This document shows positions 1 through 9,914 of a stretch of 47,924 nt of DNA, in pieces. Origin of the DNA: Ministeria vibrans ATCC 50519 (taxonomy: Eukaryota > Opisthokonta > Filasterea); NCBI GenBank assembly GCA_943704425.1, contig CALSCP010000141.1:25643-73566 (forward strand), read 5' to 3'. Within the stretch, counting starts at the first letter, position 1. Every line of letters starts with the position of its first letter. Made by a program: the position numbers and the translations under genes. The notes beneath the pieces are model-generated. The model did no database searches. It saw nothing but the letters and a program-made list of their open reading frames with translations, and was not told the DNA's origin.

Positions 1-77
1 TTTTTTTTTTTTTTTTTTTTGCTCTCTTCGTTTATATTATTCGCGCGCAACCCAACTCCCACACGCCCTCTCGCTCT

Positions 78-3000
78 ATGCCCGTTTTTAATAGTCGCAC
101 TTTTGACCCATGTGTATCTCCTCCCGTCTCCCCTCCCAGGATCTTCTCCATTTCGCGTCGTCGAAGCTCGCGTCGTCGCTCGAGCACCCGTCGTCGATTC
201 TTCACCACCCGACGCCGCTTCACCATTGCCCGTCGGCGTCGTCGCTTTGTGTCGCGCCGTCGCTTTATCACTCGTCGTCGCTTCATCTCGCGCCGCCGTC
301 GTCGTCGTCGTGTCAGCACCCGTCGTCGTGTCGTCTCGCGTCGTCGTGTGGTTACACGCCGTCGCGCGGCTCAGGTGTGTGTCCCAGGCCAGTACCGTGT
401 GGGTCTGAGCTGTGGCAACTGCGCTGCCGGCCGTTTCACCTCGAGTGGCACCGCCACCACCTGTACTCTGTGTGCAGCCGGGCGCTACTCGGGCCCTGTT
501 GCCTCCAGCTGTACCTTCTGTGCCGGCGGCAAATACAGCGGCTCGGGCGCCTCTGTGTGTCTCAACTGCGCAGCCGGAAAACGCTCGTCCGGTAACACGT
601 GTGTGCCTTGCAGCAGCGGTACCTACTCGCCCGCTGCCGGCCTTGCCTCCTGTACTTCATGCCCCACCGGTCGCTACGCTCCCTCGAGCTCCGTCGGCAA
701 CTCGGTGTGCTCTCAGTGTCAGGCTGGACGCGCCGCCCTCGCCTCGGGCTCTTCCTCTTGCTCCACCCTCTGTGGTGCCGGTTTTTACTCGGCGGCAGGC
801 GCCGCCGCTTGTTCTCAGTGCGCTCAAGGCTCCTACTCGACCGGCACACAAAATGCTCAGTGCACAAACTGCCCGGTGGGTCGCTACGCCGACCTCACAG
901 GCTCTGTCACGTGCAGCCCGTGCGCCCCCGGCTACATCAACAGCGCTGCTGGCGCCCAGAACCAGTGCAACACCCCGTGTGCCGCCGGTACCTTCTCGGC
1001 CGGGGGTGTCTCGATGTGCAGCTCCTGCGCCGCCGGAACGTACAGTGCCTCCGCTGCCTCGACCTGCCTCACCTGCACTGCAGGTCGCTTTAGCTTCGCC
1101 TCCGCCTCGCTGTGCAGCACGTGCGACGCTGGAAGATTCTCGCTTGCAAACCAGGGTGATTCATGCAACCAGTGCGGCGCTGGCTCGTACAGCGCTGCCG
1201 GCTCCTCCGCCTGTACCCAGTGTAGCGCGGGCTCAGTCACCGCCTCGCCCGGCTCCGGTTCGTGTGCTCCCTGTGCCCCTGGCAAGTTCCAGGCCACACC
1301 CGGTATGCAAATTTGCTCTACCTGCCCTGGCGGCACCTACTCGCTCTCGGGCGCCACCACTTGTATCACGTGCGGTGAAGGCACCGTCTCGCTCGCGGGC
1401 GCCTCTGCTTGTACCACATGCGCCGCTGGCTACCAAAGTGGCCCGCCCGGCAGCGAAACGTGCAAGCCGTGCGAACAAGGCTCCACCAGTGTTGCCCAGT
1501 CGTCGTCGTGCACACCCTGTCCGGCCGGAACCGCCGCGCCGCCCAACGGCGTTGGCCTTTGCATGGCATGTGTCGCCGGAACCTACTCCGCCTCCACTGG
1601 AAGCACCACTTGTATTTCATGTCCGCTCGGCACGGCCATGGCTATTGCGGGCGCCACCACATGTCACGCGTGTACCGCCGGCACCTACTCCGGCAAACTT
1701 CCCGCTGCCACTGTCTGCCAGTCATGCCTAGCCGGTTCCGCCTCGTCCGCCAGCGCCTCGTCCTGCACCGTCTGTCCTCCGGGCACGTCGGCCCCCTCGA
1801 CCAATAGCCACATGTGTTCACCGTGCGCCGACGGCTCCTACAACTTCGGCTCGGGCAACACAGCCTGCATTCAGTGTCCGGCTGCTCACTTTTGCAACGA
1901 TGGCGTCATCCAGACTTGCCCGACTGGTCACTACGCTCTTGCTGGTGTCGCAGAGTGCACCGCGTGCGAACCAGGTTACATGTGTGTGAATGGAACCCGT
2001 CAAGCGTGTCCCGTTGGTACGTACCAGGGCGCTGCCATGGCCACATCGTGCAATTTCTGCCCCAACGGTCAGTATCAGCCACTGACTGGCCACACCGAGT
2101 GTGTCGCATGCCCTCTCGGTAACAGCTGTGTCGACGGAGTCGTGACGCCCTGCATCGCGTCGACGTACGCCAGCGCTCCAGGCTCCTCTGTGTGCATCAC
2201 TTGCTCGTCCGGCACCTACACTGACCAGCCCGGCATGTCCACTTGCGCTAGCTGTGCCAAGGGAAACTTCTGCGTCAACGGCATCTCGTCGCCCTGCGTC
2301 GCCGGTACCTACTCGCACCTCAACTCGGCGGGCGCTAGCGTCTGCGACGTCTGTCCCATCGGCTCGCAATGCCCCTCTGGTGGCGTCAAATTACCTTGCC
2401 CCACCGGCACGCACCAGCCTCTTGCCGGCCAGACGGTCTGTCTCACTTGTACGGCTGGCGCCGTCTGCCAGGGTGGCACTGCCGAGGTGTGTCCCGACGG
2501 CTTGCACAACCCAAACACAGCTTCCACCGTTTGCATTTCCTGCTCTGTCAATCACGCTTGCACTCAGGGTGTCATGACGCCCTGTCCCGATGGTTTTTAC
2601 ACGCCGTCGACAGGCGCCTCGTCGTGCACTCCGTGTCCCGCCGGCTCGTACTGTGTCGCGGGGGTTGGCATTTCCCCGTGCGCTGCTGGCTCCTTCCAGG
2701 CACAGACTCAGCAGTCCGTCTGCGAGACCTGCTCGCTTGGCAGCGCTTGTGTCAACGGTGTTGAGACTCTCTGCGCCGCGGGTACCTACACCAACACGAC
2801 AGGTGCATCCGCGTGCGAGACATGCTTTGCTCGTCACTCGTGCTCCAACGGTATCATTCACTTGTGTGACGAAGGTCTTCATCAGCCTGCCGTCGGCGCG
2901 TCCACTTGTGTCGCGTGTCCCATTGGTCACTACTGTACCAGCGGTCTCTCCAACCCGTGTCCGGTGGGCCATTCGTGTAACCTTGGACAACTGTCGCAGT

Positions 3001-6000
3001 GCCAGCCGGGGACATTTACCGAGACGGAAGGTCAGACCACCTGTGTCGACTGTCCCGCCGCCCACTACTGTGCCAATGGCAATCGCATCCTTTGCGAACA
3101 AGGCCTGTACTCCGCCAACGCTGGTGCCTCCGTCTGCTCGGTCTGTCCCGTCGGCAGCGCCTGTGTCGACGGTGTTGCCACCGTGTGCCCCGCCGGTCAG
3201 CACCAGCCGTCCCTTGGTCAGTGGACTTGCACTAGCTGCCCCGTCTCCTCCTCGTGTAACCTTGGCATCGCCACTGTCTGTCCCGACGGCTCGTTCACCA
3301 GCAAGATTGGACAGAGCGCTTGCCTTTCGTGCGTCGCCGGTAATCGTTGTACCAATGGCGCTACGGAGCCTTGCCCCAACGGCCAATACCAGAACATGAC
3401 AGGCGCGTCCACGTGCCACAGCTGCAACGCAGGCTCGCGCTGCGTCAACGGCCTTGAACTGCGTTGCCCCGAAGGCACGCACCAGCCCTTGGGCGGCCAG
3501 ACCGTGTGCATCGACTGTGCCATCGGCAGCTTTTGTACCGGTGGCAGCAGCCAGGTGTGTCCCGCCGGGGCATACCAGAGCGCGCCGCGCATGTCCTCGT
3601 GCGACTCGTGTCCCATTGGCTTTGCTTGCAACAACGGTGTCGAATCCGCGTGCCTGCCCGGCTCCCATCAGCCCAACGTTGGCTCGAGTGTGTGCCTCAA
3701 CTGTGCCGTCGGCCACATGTGTGTGGGTGGTGCCAATCCTCAGACAGTGTGCGCGCCTGGCTCGTACCAGCCGTCGGCAGGTGCCTCTACCTGCACCACC
3801 TGTCCCGCATTGCACTCGTGCGAGGGTGGTGCAACCGCCCGGGTGTGTGGAGCTGGCACCTACCAAGATCAGACGGGACAGTCTGTGTGCAAGGAGTGCG
3901 CCATCGGCTCGTACTGCATCCAGGCCGTTTCGACACTGTGCCCCGCCGGCTTTTATACCGACGTTGTCGGCCAAAGCGTCTGTTCTGTCTGCCCCGTCGG
4001 TAGCATGTGCGCACAGGGTATACAGACACCGTGTGCGCCAGGTCAGCACCAGCCGAGCACGCAGGCGTCCGTCTGCATCGGCTGCGAGGCCCGCCACTAC
4101 TGTGTTCAGGGCACTCAAAGCATCTGTGCCGACGGTCAGTACCAGCCGGCCGAGGGTGCATCGGTGTGCAAGTCATGCGAGGCTCGCTACATGTGTACCC
4201 AAGGGGTGCGCACTCTGTGTCCCAACGGCTACTACCAGGAGGCAAGCGAGCAGGCCTCGTGTGTCGCCTGTCCCGACGGCTACCAATGCTTCAACGGCAC
4301 GCGCACCATGTGTGCCGATGGTCTTTTCTCCGACGCCAGCACGCAGTTTATTTGTTCGGTTTGTCCCGCCGCTCACTCGTGCTCCTCGGGCATCAAGGCC
4401 CCCTGCGCGGTCGGCTTGCATCAGCCAGCGTCTAGCCAATCATCGTGTCTCTCGTGCGCTGTCGGCTCGTACTGCCTCGGCGGTGTGAGTACCCAGTGTC
4501 CTGAGGGCCTCTACACCAACGGTTTTGGCTCGACTATTTGCAGCTCGTGTACACCGGGCTCTTTCTGCACCGCGGGTCTTATTGAAGCATGTCCCGCCGG
4601 CTCGTACCAGGCCGCTGGCAACGCCACCGACTGCATCACCTGTCCCGTGGAGCACTACTGCCCCGCCGGTGCACCAAATGCTATCATGTGTGCGCCAGGC
4701 TTCTACCAGACCCAAGCAGGCTCGTCTTCGTGCGACTCGTGCAACGTTGGCTTTGCCTGCGAAAACGGCATCCAAACTCAGTGTGGCGACGTCGACATGG
4801 GCGGCACATACACCAACAAGACTGGCGAGCCGCAATGTCTTGATTGTCCCATCGACGGATCCGTCTACTGTACCAACGGTCTCGCGTACCCGTGTCCCGG
4901 CGGCTACAACTGCACCAATGGTCTCAAGGAGGACATTCCCGAGTGTGACAGCAACAACGGCAAGGGCGACTGCATGCAGCAGTGTCTCGAGCTCATTGGC
5001 TCCTACAAGTGTCACTGCGACAACGGCTACTACCTCGTGGGCAACGGTACCATGCCCAATGGTTGTGTACTCTCGAGTCAGACCGCACCGCCTACCAACA
5101 GCAACCCGGCGACGATTACGTCCGTGACACCCCTCGTGGGTTTGCTCCGCACCGAGATGAACATTACGCTCAGCGGCACAAACTTCAACAATCAGCCTGT
5201 CATTGAGTGCTTCGTCGAGGCGACCGGTGTTCACGCGGGTCTCCTTGTGGGCCACTCGGTTGCAGTGGACGCACCTGGCTCGCCCGCCGACAAGCGCGTT
5301 TGCTCGATGCCCTACTTTTCGGACGTAAGCCAGGAAGTGACGCTGTCCTTTAGCGGCGACGGTGGACATACTTTCTTTACGCAGCCATCAAACACGGACA
5401 TGGTCTTCACTTACTGGGCTCCCGCTCCGTTTCCTCTCGTCGCACGCTTCAGTGACCTTGGCTACACCATTTCCGTTCTGTTCAATTCGTCGGCCGGTCC
5501 GCGCACAAACGACATCAACAAGAGCCAGTGCAGTCGCTACTTCTCGGCGAGCACTGTGGCGGCCCTCGGCGGCTCGGGCGCCACTTGTACCTTCCCTGGC
5601 AACGGAAAGGCACCAAGCAACGAGATGCTAATCACGCTCGCCTCGGGCGCCACCATTCTGCCCGGTGACATGATTACTTTTGCCGCCAGTAACTTTGGCG
5701 CTGGTGGTGTTATCGAACCTGGTCAGGCATTTGCTGAGTCCACTAGCGCCTCAGTCGAGGTGCTGCGTCCCCTCAATCCGACCGTGCCCGACATTGTCCT
5801 TGATGGCGCCAACACCATCTCGGCGTGCAACAACCTCGAGTTGACAGTGTACCCACTGGGTGGCACGGCTGGACGCCCGCTTACATACACATGGCACGTC
5901 ACCAGTTCGGCCGACAACTGGGGCACCTATGGCACCGATGTCGTTGAGCTGCTCGCCTCGTCGGATGTCACAACGGGAATTCTTATTTACAACGAGTACC

Positions 6001-9000
6001 TTGAGTCGGGCGCCAACTACACCTTCGATGTGGTCGCCACGAACATTTTCAATGTGAGCAGCGATGCCCTCGACACTGTCTCGGTGCTTGTTTCGCCCGA
6101 TCATGTGCCCTCGGTGACCGTTGTGGGCGACTCGGCGTCGGTGCAGCGAGACGAAGAACTTGTCTTTGTCGGTGACCTTGCCATTTCCGTGTGTGCGAAC
6201 CAGACCAAGACGAGCCAAGTGTACACCTGGAGCATTCTGCCGCATGCCGTGCTGGGTTCGTCGCGCAATTCGCGCACACTTGCCATCATGCCAGGCGCCC
6301 TCAATGTGTCCACCACCTACGAATTGACGCTTACCGTCGACATCGTCGACAACATCAACAACATTCTGTTGTCAACCGGCTCCGACTCGACCACCATCTC
6401 GGTGGTCTCTGCGTTGCCCGAGGTCATTGTACGCGACGGTTCGCATCGTCTTCAGTCGACGTCGCTGCCGCTCCTCGTCGAGGCGGCCTGCTATGATCCC
6501 AACGTTGCCGGCGGCGAGTGCAGCTACACTTGGTCTTGTATGTTTACTGCCCGCGATGCCACCAGCGCCGCACCCTGTGTCGGTGTGGATCTTTCCTTGA
6601 ACAAGACGGCCGTGATCGAGTTTGAGGCGTCGAGCCTTGCACTCACCGACGGTGGCTTTTACACCTTTAGTGTGACCGCTTCCAAGGCAGACGGACGGAC
6701 GTCAACTCCCGGCGCCCCCGGCACTTCCGTCACGATTGAGATTGTCGACGACAACCAGGCGGCCGGCATCACCATCAACCCGATCGGCGAGCTGTTCACC
6801 AAGCCCATTGCCAATTCCAACGAACGTCTCCTGCTCGTCGCCAACACCCAGCTGCCGCCCTACCTCGAATTGCTCGAGAGCGAGGGTGAAGGCGAGGGTG
6901 AATTCATTGGCGACCTTGGTGAGGGCGAAGGCGAGGGAGATGTGTTCATGGGCGACCTCGACTCAGACTTTTTCAATGCGGAGGGTGTCGTGTACCCCAT
7001 CACGTGGACCATGGTGAAGAATGCTATTCCCAACTTTGAGCAAGTATTGTGCTCGAGCGCGACCGACTCGTCGCTGTGCGTCGAGGCGAACTCGCTGCTT
7101 CCAGGCGTCACCTATTCGTTCAATGCATCCGCGGCGCGCGGCTGGGCTGTCTACGAAGTGAGCATCAATGGCATTCCAGCGCTCGCGGCCAAATCAGCGC
7201 CGCTGACGGCCACTCCCGTGAGTCCGTCGGTGAGCAAGGGCAACGCTCTCGAGACTGTCTACACCATTTCGGCCGGCTCGTGGTCGTCGCCGACGGGTGG
7301 TCAGCTGTCGTACGTCTTCTCGGTCGGTCCCATGATTGGCGGTACGCGTTTGTCACCCCAGCTGCCGGTCGGTGGCAACTTCAAGACGGTACTGCCGGCG
7401 TCGGTGACGGAAGGCACGACGCGTCGCCGTGGCGAGGATGGCACTATTGAACTGTTTGTGACGGTCATTGATCGCAAGACGGGCGCCATGAGCAATGGCA
7501 CTGTCCAAGTGGAGATTCTCAACCCGAACGTGGACGACGGTGGTACCGCCGACGAGAACGACGGACCTCTCTCGGCCTTCCTAAACACAACCCTGGCATC
7601 CGTGGTGCCCGCCACCAATGTCCACGAGTATCTGGTAGTGGCCGACTCGGCGCTTGACATGATTCGCGAGGTAACCTTTGACGGCGACACTGGCTCCTAC
7701 ACCTGCCCGCCCCAGCTGAGCAACACGCTGGGCATCATTCTGCGCGGTGTCCGCGTCTGCCTGGCCGTGAGTACTCACACCACCCTCGAGACGGCTCACA
7801 TTGTCTCGGTGGTGCGCAAAATTAGTTCGCGTGCCAAGTGCTTGAGCGAGGCTCAGCTGGTCCTGGCCCGCAAGCTGGTCGACCAAGGACTGTTGTTGTG
7901 GCAACTGCCGCGTGATGTCTTCCGTGCCGAGGGCGGCATTGTGACGTCGAGCGACATGAACATGCTCACGATGCAGTCGGTGGTGTCCGTGATGGCGAGC
8001 ACACTCCACGTGAACACGTCGATGGACCTCGAGGCAGATCCACTTGTGGGTTTGTCAGCCAACGACTACGACGACGGTGTGGAGGACGCCGGGCGAACGA
8101 CGCAAAACATTCTGGAGCAGGTGGGACACTCGGCGATGCGCCACTCGTCTGAGAGCGAGGGCACCATTACGATTGCGAGCGACAACGGTGCCATGGCCGT
8201 AACCTTGGGCAGCTTTGTCGCGACGCGCCAGGGCGTGCCGCTGACTGTGGGTGGTGGCTCATGTCCCACTGAGGCCTGCTACGTCAACGTGACGCTCGAC
8301 GCGCAGTACTTTGAGCTGCCGGACCTGCTCAACTTTGTGCTCATGATTACGCACTACGCCGAGACTCCATTTAGCGCGGGCGTGGGCTCTGACGGCGAGC
8401 GTCTTGGCTCGGTGACGGGCACATGCGCGACCACACAGTTTACCGACGTGACGCTGCTGGCACAAGGTGGTCTTGATTGGACCGCTCTGTCCGTTGTCGA
8501 CGTCGATGTGCCAATTAACATTTCGATTCCGCTCCTGTCGTGCGCCGACCAAGGCACCTACTTGTGCCAGTACTACAACGAGTCGTCGAACGAGTGGACG
8601 TACGAGTCGGTGGCGTCGCCTGCGCCCAGCACGCCTGGCAGTGTTGTGTGTCAGACGTCGCATCTGTCGTCGTTCCGCGGCTACCAACAGGCACCGTTAC
8701 AGACGAGCCGCTCGAGCAGTGGTGGCACAGGCACCGTTGTGGTCGCTGTCATTGTGGCCATGGTTGGCATTGCTCTGCTCACCCTTATTATTTTGTTTGT
8801 GGCTCTGCGTCGCCAGCGTGCCAAGCGAGAGGAATTCAAGGTGGCTGCCCAGACAAGTCGCGGGTCGATGCACAGCAACGTGAGCAGCACCGGCTCGCTT
8901 GGACGCAAGTCGCGGCAGGCACGCGACATTACCCGCCGTCTGTCCGCGGTGGATGTGTTTGAAGGACCCGACGGCTCCAATGTCAACGAGATTGTCGACG

Positions 9001-9248
9001 TGCTCATGCAGGGAGACCACGACGACCTGGCCATGGCGGGCGTGACGCAGAGCAACCCGGCGCGCGGCTTCAACCGTTTCAGTACGCTCGACGACGTGGA
9101 CACCTTTGAGAACCCGCTCTTCTCGTCGTACGACGATGCCAGCTCAATTGGCGGCGACTCGGCCATTGAATACGCCGAGTATGGCGAGTACACGCGCCAG
9201 AGCAGCGCCAACTTCACAATGGGTCATACGGAGGATTCGAACATTTGA
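78..9248 (+). CDS. Giant cysteine-rich single-pass receptor (GCC2/GCC3-like repeats, EGF, IPT/TIG, REJ-like, GPS-like, TM)
   Basis: One uninterrupted 3056-codon exon. An Arg-rich segment (residues about 27-96) precedes a huge Cys array (about 101-1620). Up to about residue 600 the repeats are simple C-x2-C-x-AG-x-Y-S units. After that come about 33 units of roughly 31 residues carrying an extra C-x2-G-x4-C pair and a CPxGxYQ motif, as in ephrin-receptor/TNFR-like GCC2_GCC3 domains. Next are a Ca-binding EGF-like domain (about 1621-1664), an IPT/TIG domain (about 1675-1765), PKD/REJ-like beta-rich sequence (about 1860-2560) with a Glu-Gly acidic stretch near 2270, and a GPS-like motif with His-Leu-Ser at 2862-2864. 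A TM helix follows (about 2886-2910) with a 146-residue cytosolic tail. The layout recalls polycystin-1/adhesion receptors, so a cell-surface sensing or adhesion role is inferred. No signal peptide is visible after the first ATG, and the frame stays open to base 3, so the true start may lie upstream. Confidence 0.82.
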   Translation: MPVFNSRTFDPCVSPPVSPPRIFSISRRRSSRRRSSTRRRFFTTRRRFTIARRRRRFVSRRRFITRRRFISRRRRRRRVSTRRRVVSRRRVVTRRRAAQVCVPGQYRVGLSCGNCAAGRFTSSGTATTCTLCAAGRYSGPVASSCTFCAGGKYSGSGASVCLNCAAGKRSSGNTCVPCSSGTYSPAAGLASCTSCPTGRYAPSSSVGNSVCSQCQAGRAALASGSSSCSTLCGAGFYSAAGAAACSQCAQGSYSTGTQNAQCTNCPVGRYADLTGSVTCSPCAPGYINSAAGAQNQCNTPCAAGTFSAGGVSMCSSCAAGTYSASAASTCLTCTAGRFSFASASLCSTCDAGRFSLANQGDSCNQCGAGSYSAAGSSACTQCSAGSVTASPGSGSCAPCAPGKFQATPGMQICSTCPGGTYSLSGATTCITCGEGTVSLAGASACTTCAAGYQSGPPGSETCKPCEQGSTSVAQSSSCTPCPAGTAAPPNGVGLCMACVAGTYSASTGSTTCISCPLGTAMAIAGATTCHACTAGTYSGKLPAATVCQSCLAGSASSASASSCTVCPPGTSAPSTNSHMCSPCADGSYNFGSGNTACIQCPAAHFCNDGVIQTCPTGHYALAGVAECTACEPGYMCVNGTRQACPVGTYQGAAMATSCNFCPNGQYQPLTGHTECVACPLGNSCVDGVVTPCIASTYASAPGSSVCITCSSGTYTDQPGMSTCASCAKGNFCVNGISSPCVAGTYSHLNSAGASVCDVCPIGSQCPSGGVKLPCPTGTHQPLAGQTVCLTCTAGAVCQGGTAEVCPDGLHNPNTASTVCISCSVNHACTQGVMTPCPDGFYTPSTGASSCTPCPAGSYCVAGVGISPCAAGSFQAQTQQSVCETCSLGSACVNGVETLCAAGTYTNTTGASACETCFARHSCSNGIIHLCDEGLHQPAVGASTCVACPIGHYCTSGLSNPCPVGHSCNLGQLSQCQPGTFTETEGQTTCVDCPAAHYCANGNRILCEQGLYSANAGASVCSVCPVGSACVDGVATVCPAGQHQPSLGQWTCTSCPVSSSCNLGIATVCPDGSFTSKIGQSACLSCVAGNRCTNGATEPCPNGQYQNMTGASTCHSCNAGSRCVNGLELRCPEGTHQPLGGQTVCIDCAIGSFCTGGSSQVCPAGAYQSAPRMSSCDSCPIGFACNNGVESACLPGSHQPNVGSSVCLNCAVGHMCVGGANPQTVCAPGSYQPSAGASTCTTCPALHSCEGGATARVCGAGTYQDQTGQSVCKECAIGSYCIQAVSTLCPAGFYTDVVGQSVCSVCPVGSMCAQGIQTPCAPGQHQPSTQASVCIGCEARHYCVQGTQSICADGQYQPAEGASVCKSCEARYMCTQGVRTLCPNGYYQEASEQASCVACPDGYQCFNGTRTMCADGLFSDASTQFICSVCPAAHSCSSGIKAPCAVGLHQPASSQSSCLSCAVGSYCLGGVSTQCPEGLYTNGFGSTICSSCTPGSFCTAGLIEACPAGSYQAAGNATDCITCPVEHYCPAGAPNAIMCAPGFYQTQAGSSSCDSCNVGFACENGIQTQCGDVDMGGTYTNKTGEPQCLDCPIDGSVYCTNGLAYPCPGGYNCTNGLKEDIPECDSNNGKGDCMQQCLELIGSYKCHCDNGYYLVGNGTMPNGCVLSSQTAPPTNSNPATITSVTPLVGLLRTEMNITLSGTNFNNQPVIECFVEATGVHAGLLVGHSVAVDAPGSPADKRVCSMPYFSDVSQEVTLSFSGDGGHTFFTQPSNTDMVFTYWAPAPFPLVARFSDLGYTISVLFNSSAGPRTNDINKSQCSRYFSASTVAALGGSGATCTFPGNGKAPSNEMLITLASGATILPGDMITFAASNFGAGGVIEPGQAFAESTSASVEVLRPLNPTVPDIVLDGANTISACNNLELTVYPLGGTAGRPLTYTWHVTSSADNWGTYGTDVVELLASSDVTTGILIYNEYLESGANYTFDVVATNIFNVSSDALDTVSVLVSPDHVPSVTVVGDSASVQRDEELVFVGDLAISVCANQTKTSQVYTWSILPHAVLGSSRNSRTLAIMPGALNVSTTYELTLTVDIVDNINNILLSTGSDSTTISVVSALPEVIVRDGSHRLQSTSLPLLVEAACYDPNVAGGECSYTWSCMFTARDATSAAPCVGVDLSLNKTAVIEFEASSLALTDGGFYTFSVTASKADGRTSTPGAPGTSVTIEIVDDNQAAGITINPIGELFTKPIANSNERLLLVANTQLPPYLELLESEGEGEGEFIGDLGEGEGEGDVFMGDLDSDFFNAEGVVYPITWTMVKNAIPNFEQVLCSSATDSSLCVEANSLLPGVTYSFNASAARGWAVYEVSINGIPALAAKSAPLTATPVSPSVSKGNALETVYTISAGSWSSPTGGQLSYVFSVGPMIGGTRLSPQLPVGGNFKTVLPASVTEGTTRRRGEDGTIELFVTVIDRKTGAMSNGTVQVEILNPNVDDGGTADENDGPLSAFLNTTLASVVPATNVHEYLVVADSALDMIREVTFDGDTGSYTCPPQLSNTLGIILRGVRVCLAVSTHTTLETAHIVSVVRKISSRAKCLSEAQLVLARKLVDQGLLLWQLPRDVFRAEGGIVTSSDMNMLTMQSVVSVMASTLHVNTSMDLEADPLVGLSANDYDDGVEDAGRTTQNILEQVGHSAMRHSSESEGTITIASDNGAMAVTLGSFVATRQGVPLTVGGGSCPTEACYVNVTLDAQYFELPDLLNFVLMITHYAETPFSAGVGSDGERLGSVTGTCATTQFTDVTLLAQGGLDWTALSVVDVDVPINISIPLLSCADQGTYLCQYYNESSNEWTYESVASPAPSTPGSVVCQTSHLSSFRGYQQAPLQTSRSSSGGTGTVVVAVIVAMVGIALLTLIILFVALRRQRAKREEFKVAAQTSRGSMHSNVSSTGSLGRKSRQARDITRRLSAVDVFEGPDGSNVNEIVDVLMQGDHDDLAMAGVTQSNPARGFNRFSTLDDVDTFENPLFSSYDDASSIGGDSAIEYAEYGEYTRQSSANFTMGHTEDSNI
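159..375 (+). repeat. Arg-triplet minisatellite in the receptor N-terminus
   Basis: Runs of CGT/CGC codons recur about every 18-21 bases and encode RRR blocks separated by two to four small or hydrophobic residues (RRRFITRRRFIS type). The receptor frame becomes an array of basic blocks directly before the first Cys repeat. A possible 3' splice site (CCCTCCCAG ending at 139) lies just before it, so an upstream exon with a signal peptide could join here. Confidence 0.75.
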
Positions 9249-9554
9249 GTTTTTACTATTATTATTATTCTTATTATTACAACTGTCTTTTTTTATTTTG
9301 TTTTTTGAAGAAGAAGACGTACGTAATGTATAGTTAATAGTAGGTCGAAACAGGACTCAGGGGAGCAAAAACGATTGTTTTTTAATAATAAAAATTTATT
9401 ATATTTTTTCAATTTTCATTCCTCACAAATCACATTTTTGATTTTTTCACAGATCACTACCCATCTCTTGTCCATCCATACACAGCCGGGCACGCACACC
9501 GGACACCTCGAATATCCTCTTTCTTCTTCTTCTTCGTCCTTGGTCTTTTTTTGC
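9249..9554. other. Spacer between receptor and LYR gene
   Basis: 306 bases of AT-rich spacer: ATT-type runs just after the receptor stop, an AATAAA at 9387-9392 that probably ends the receptor transcript, then a mixed TTC/CTT-rich stretch that presumably holds the promoter and leader of the LYR gene. No further gene is seen on either strand. Confidence 0.6.
9387..9392 (+). terminator. Putative poly(A) signal of the receptor gene
   Basis: AATAAA hexamer about 140 bases after the receptor stop codon, inside an A/T-rich stretch. Confidence 0.4.
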
Positions 9555-9816
9555 ATGTCTGCGTCTCCTTCGTCTGTCAGAGTTCTGCGATTGTATCGAG
9601 AAATCCTGCGCGCAACTCGACCCGCCCCAGGCCAGGTGTCCGACCATCTGTACATCCGTCGCCAGGTACGCGCCGTCCGTCGTATGTGCGTGTTTGAGTC
9701 TGACAAAAGGTGACTTTTGCAGATTCGCGAAAATTTTGATAACCACGTCGACAAGACGGACAAAGACGAGATTAAGCAACTTATCAAGGTGAGTGAGTGC
9801 ACCGACGCTAACCATA

Positions 9817-9853
<37 letters not shown>

Positions 9854-9914
9854 TTACGACGGGCATGTGTAGATTGGAAAGCACTTTCTTCAAGTGTCGA
9901 AACACATTCTGTAA
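9555..9914 (+). CDS. LYR-motif (Complex1_LYR) mitochondrial protein
   Basis: Three exons, 9555-9665, 9723-9788 and 9873-9914, splice to a 72-residue protein. Splice sites are GTACGC..GCAG and GTGAGT..GTAG and both junctions are phase 0. Residues 11-20 read LRLYREILRA, the LYR signature, followed by basic and helical sequence typical of LYRM proteins. Family members fold as three helices, bind acyl-ACP and serve Fe-S cluster transfer or respiratory-complex assembly in the mitochondrial matrix. The length fits the smallest members (LYRM9-like), but the subfamily cannot be fixed. The second intron holds a (GT)n run. The TAA stop shares its last base with the ATG of the next gene. Confidence 0.8.
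9821..9852 (+). repeat. (GT)n microsatellite in LYR intron 2
   Basis: Sixteen uninterrupted GT dinucleotides within the 84-base intron, close to the 3' splice site. Confidence 0.9.

Noticed and set aside
19-408. Val/Ala-rich open frame over the start of the receptor, resembling a signal peptide
   Set aside because: No ATG start, and it ends without joining the Cys array in frame. The GTC repeats are the shifted frame of the Arg codons.
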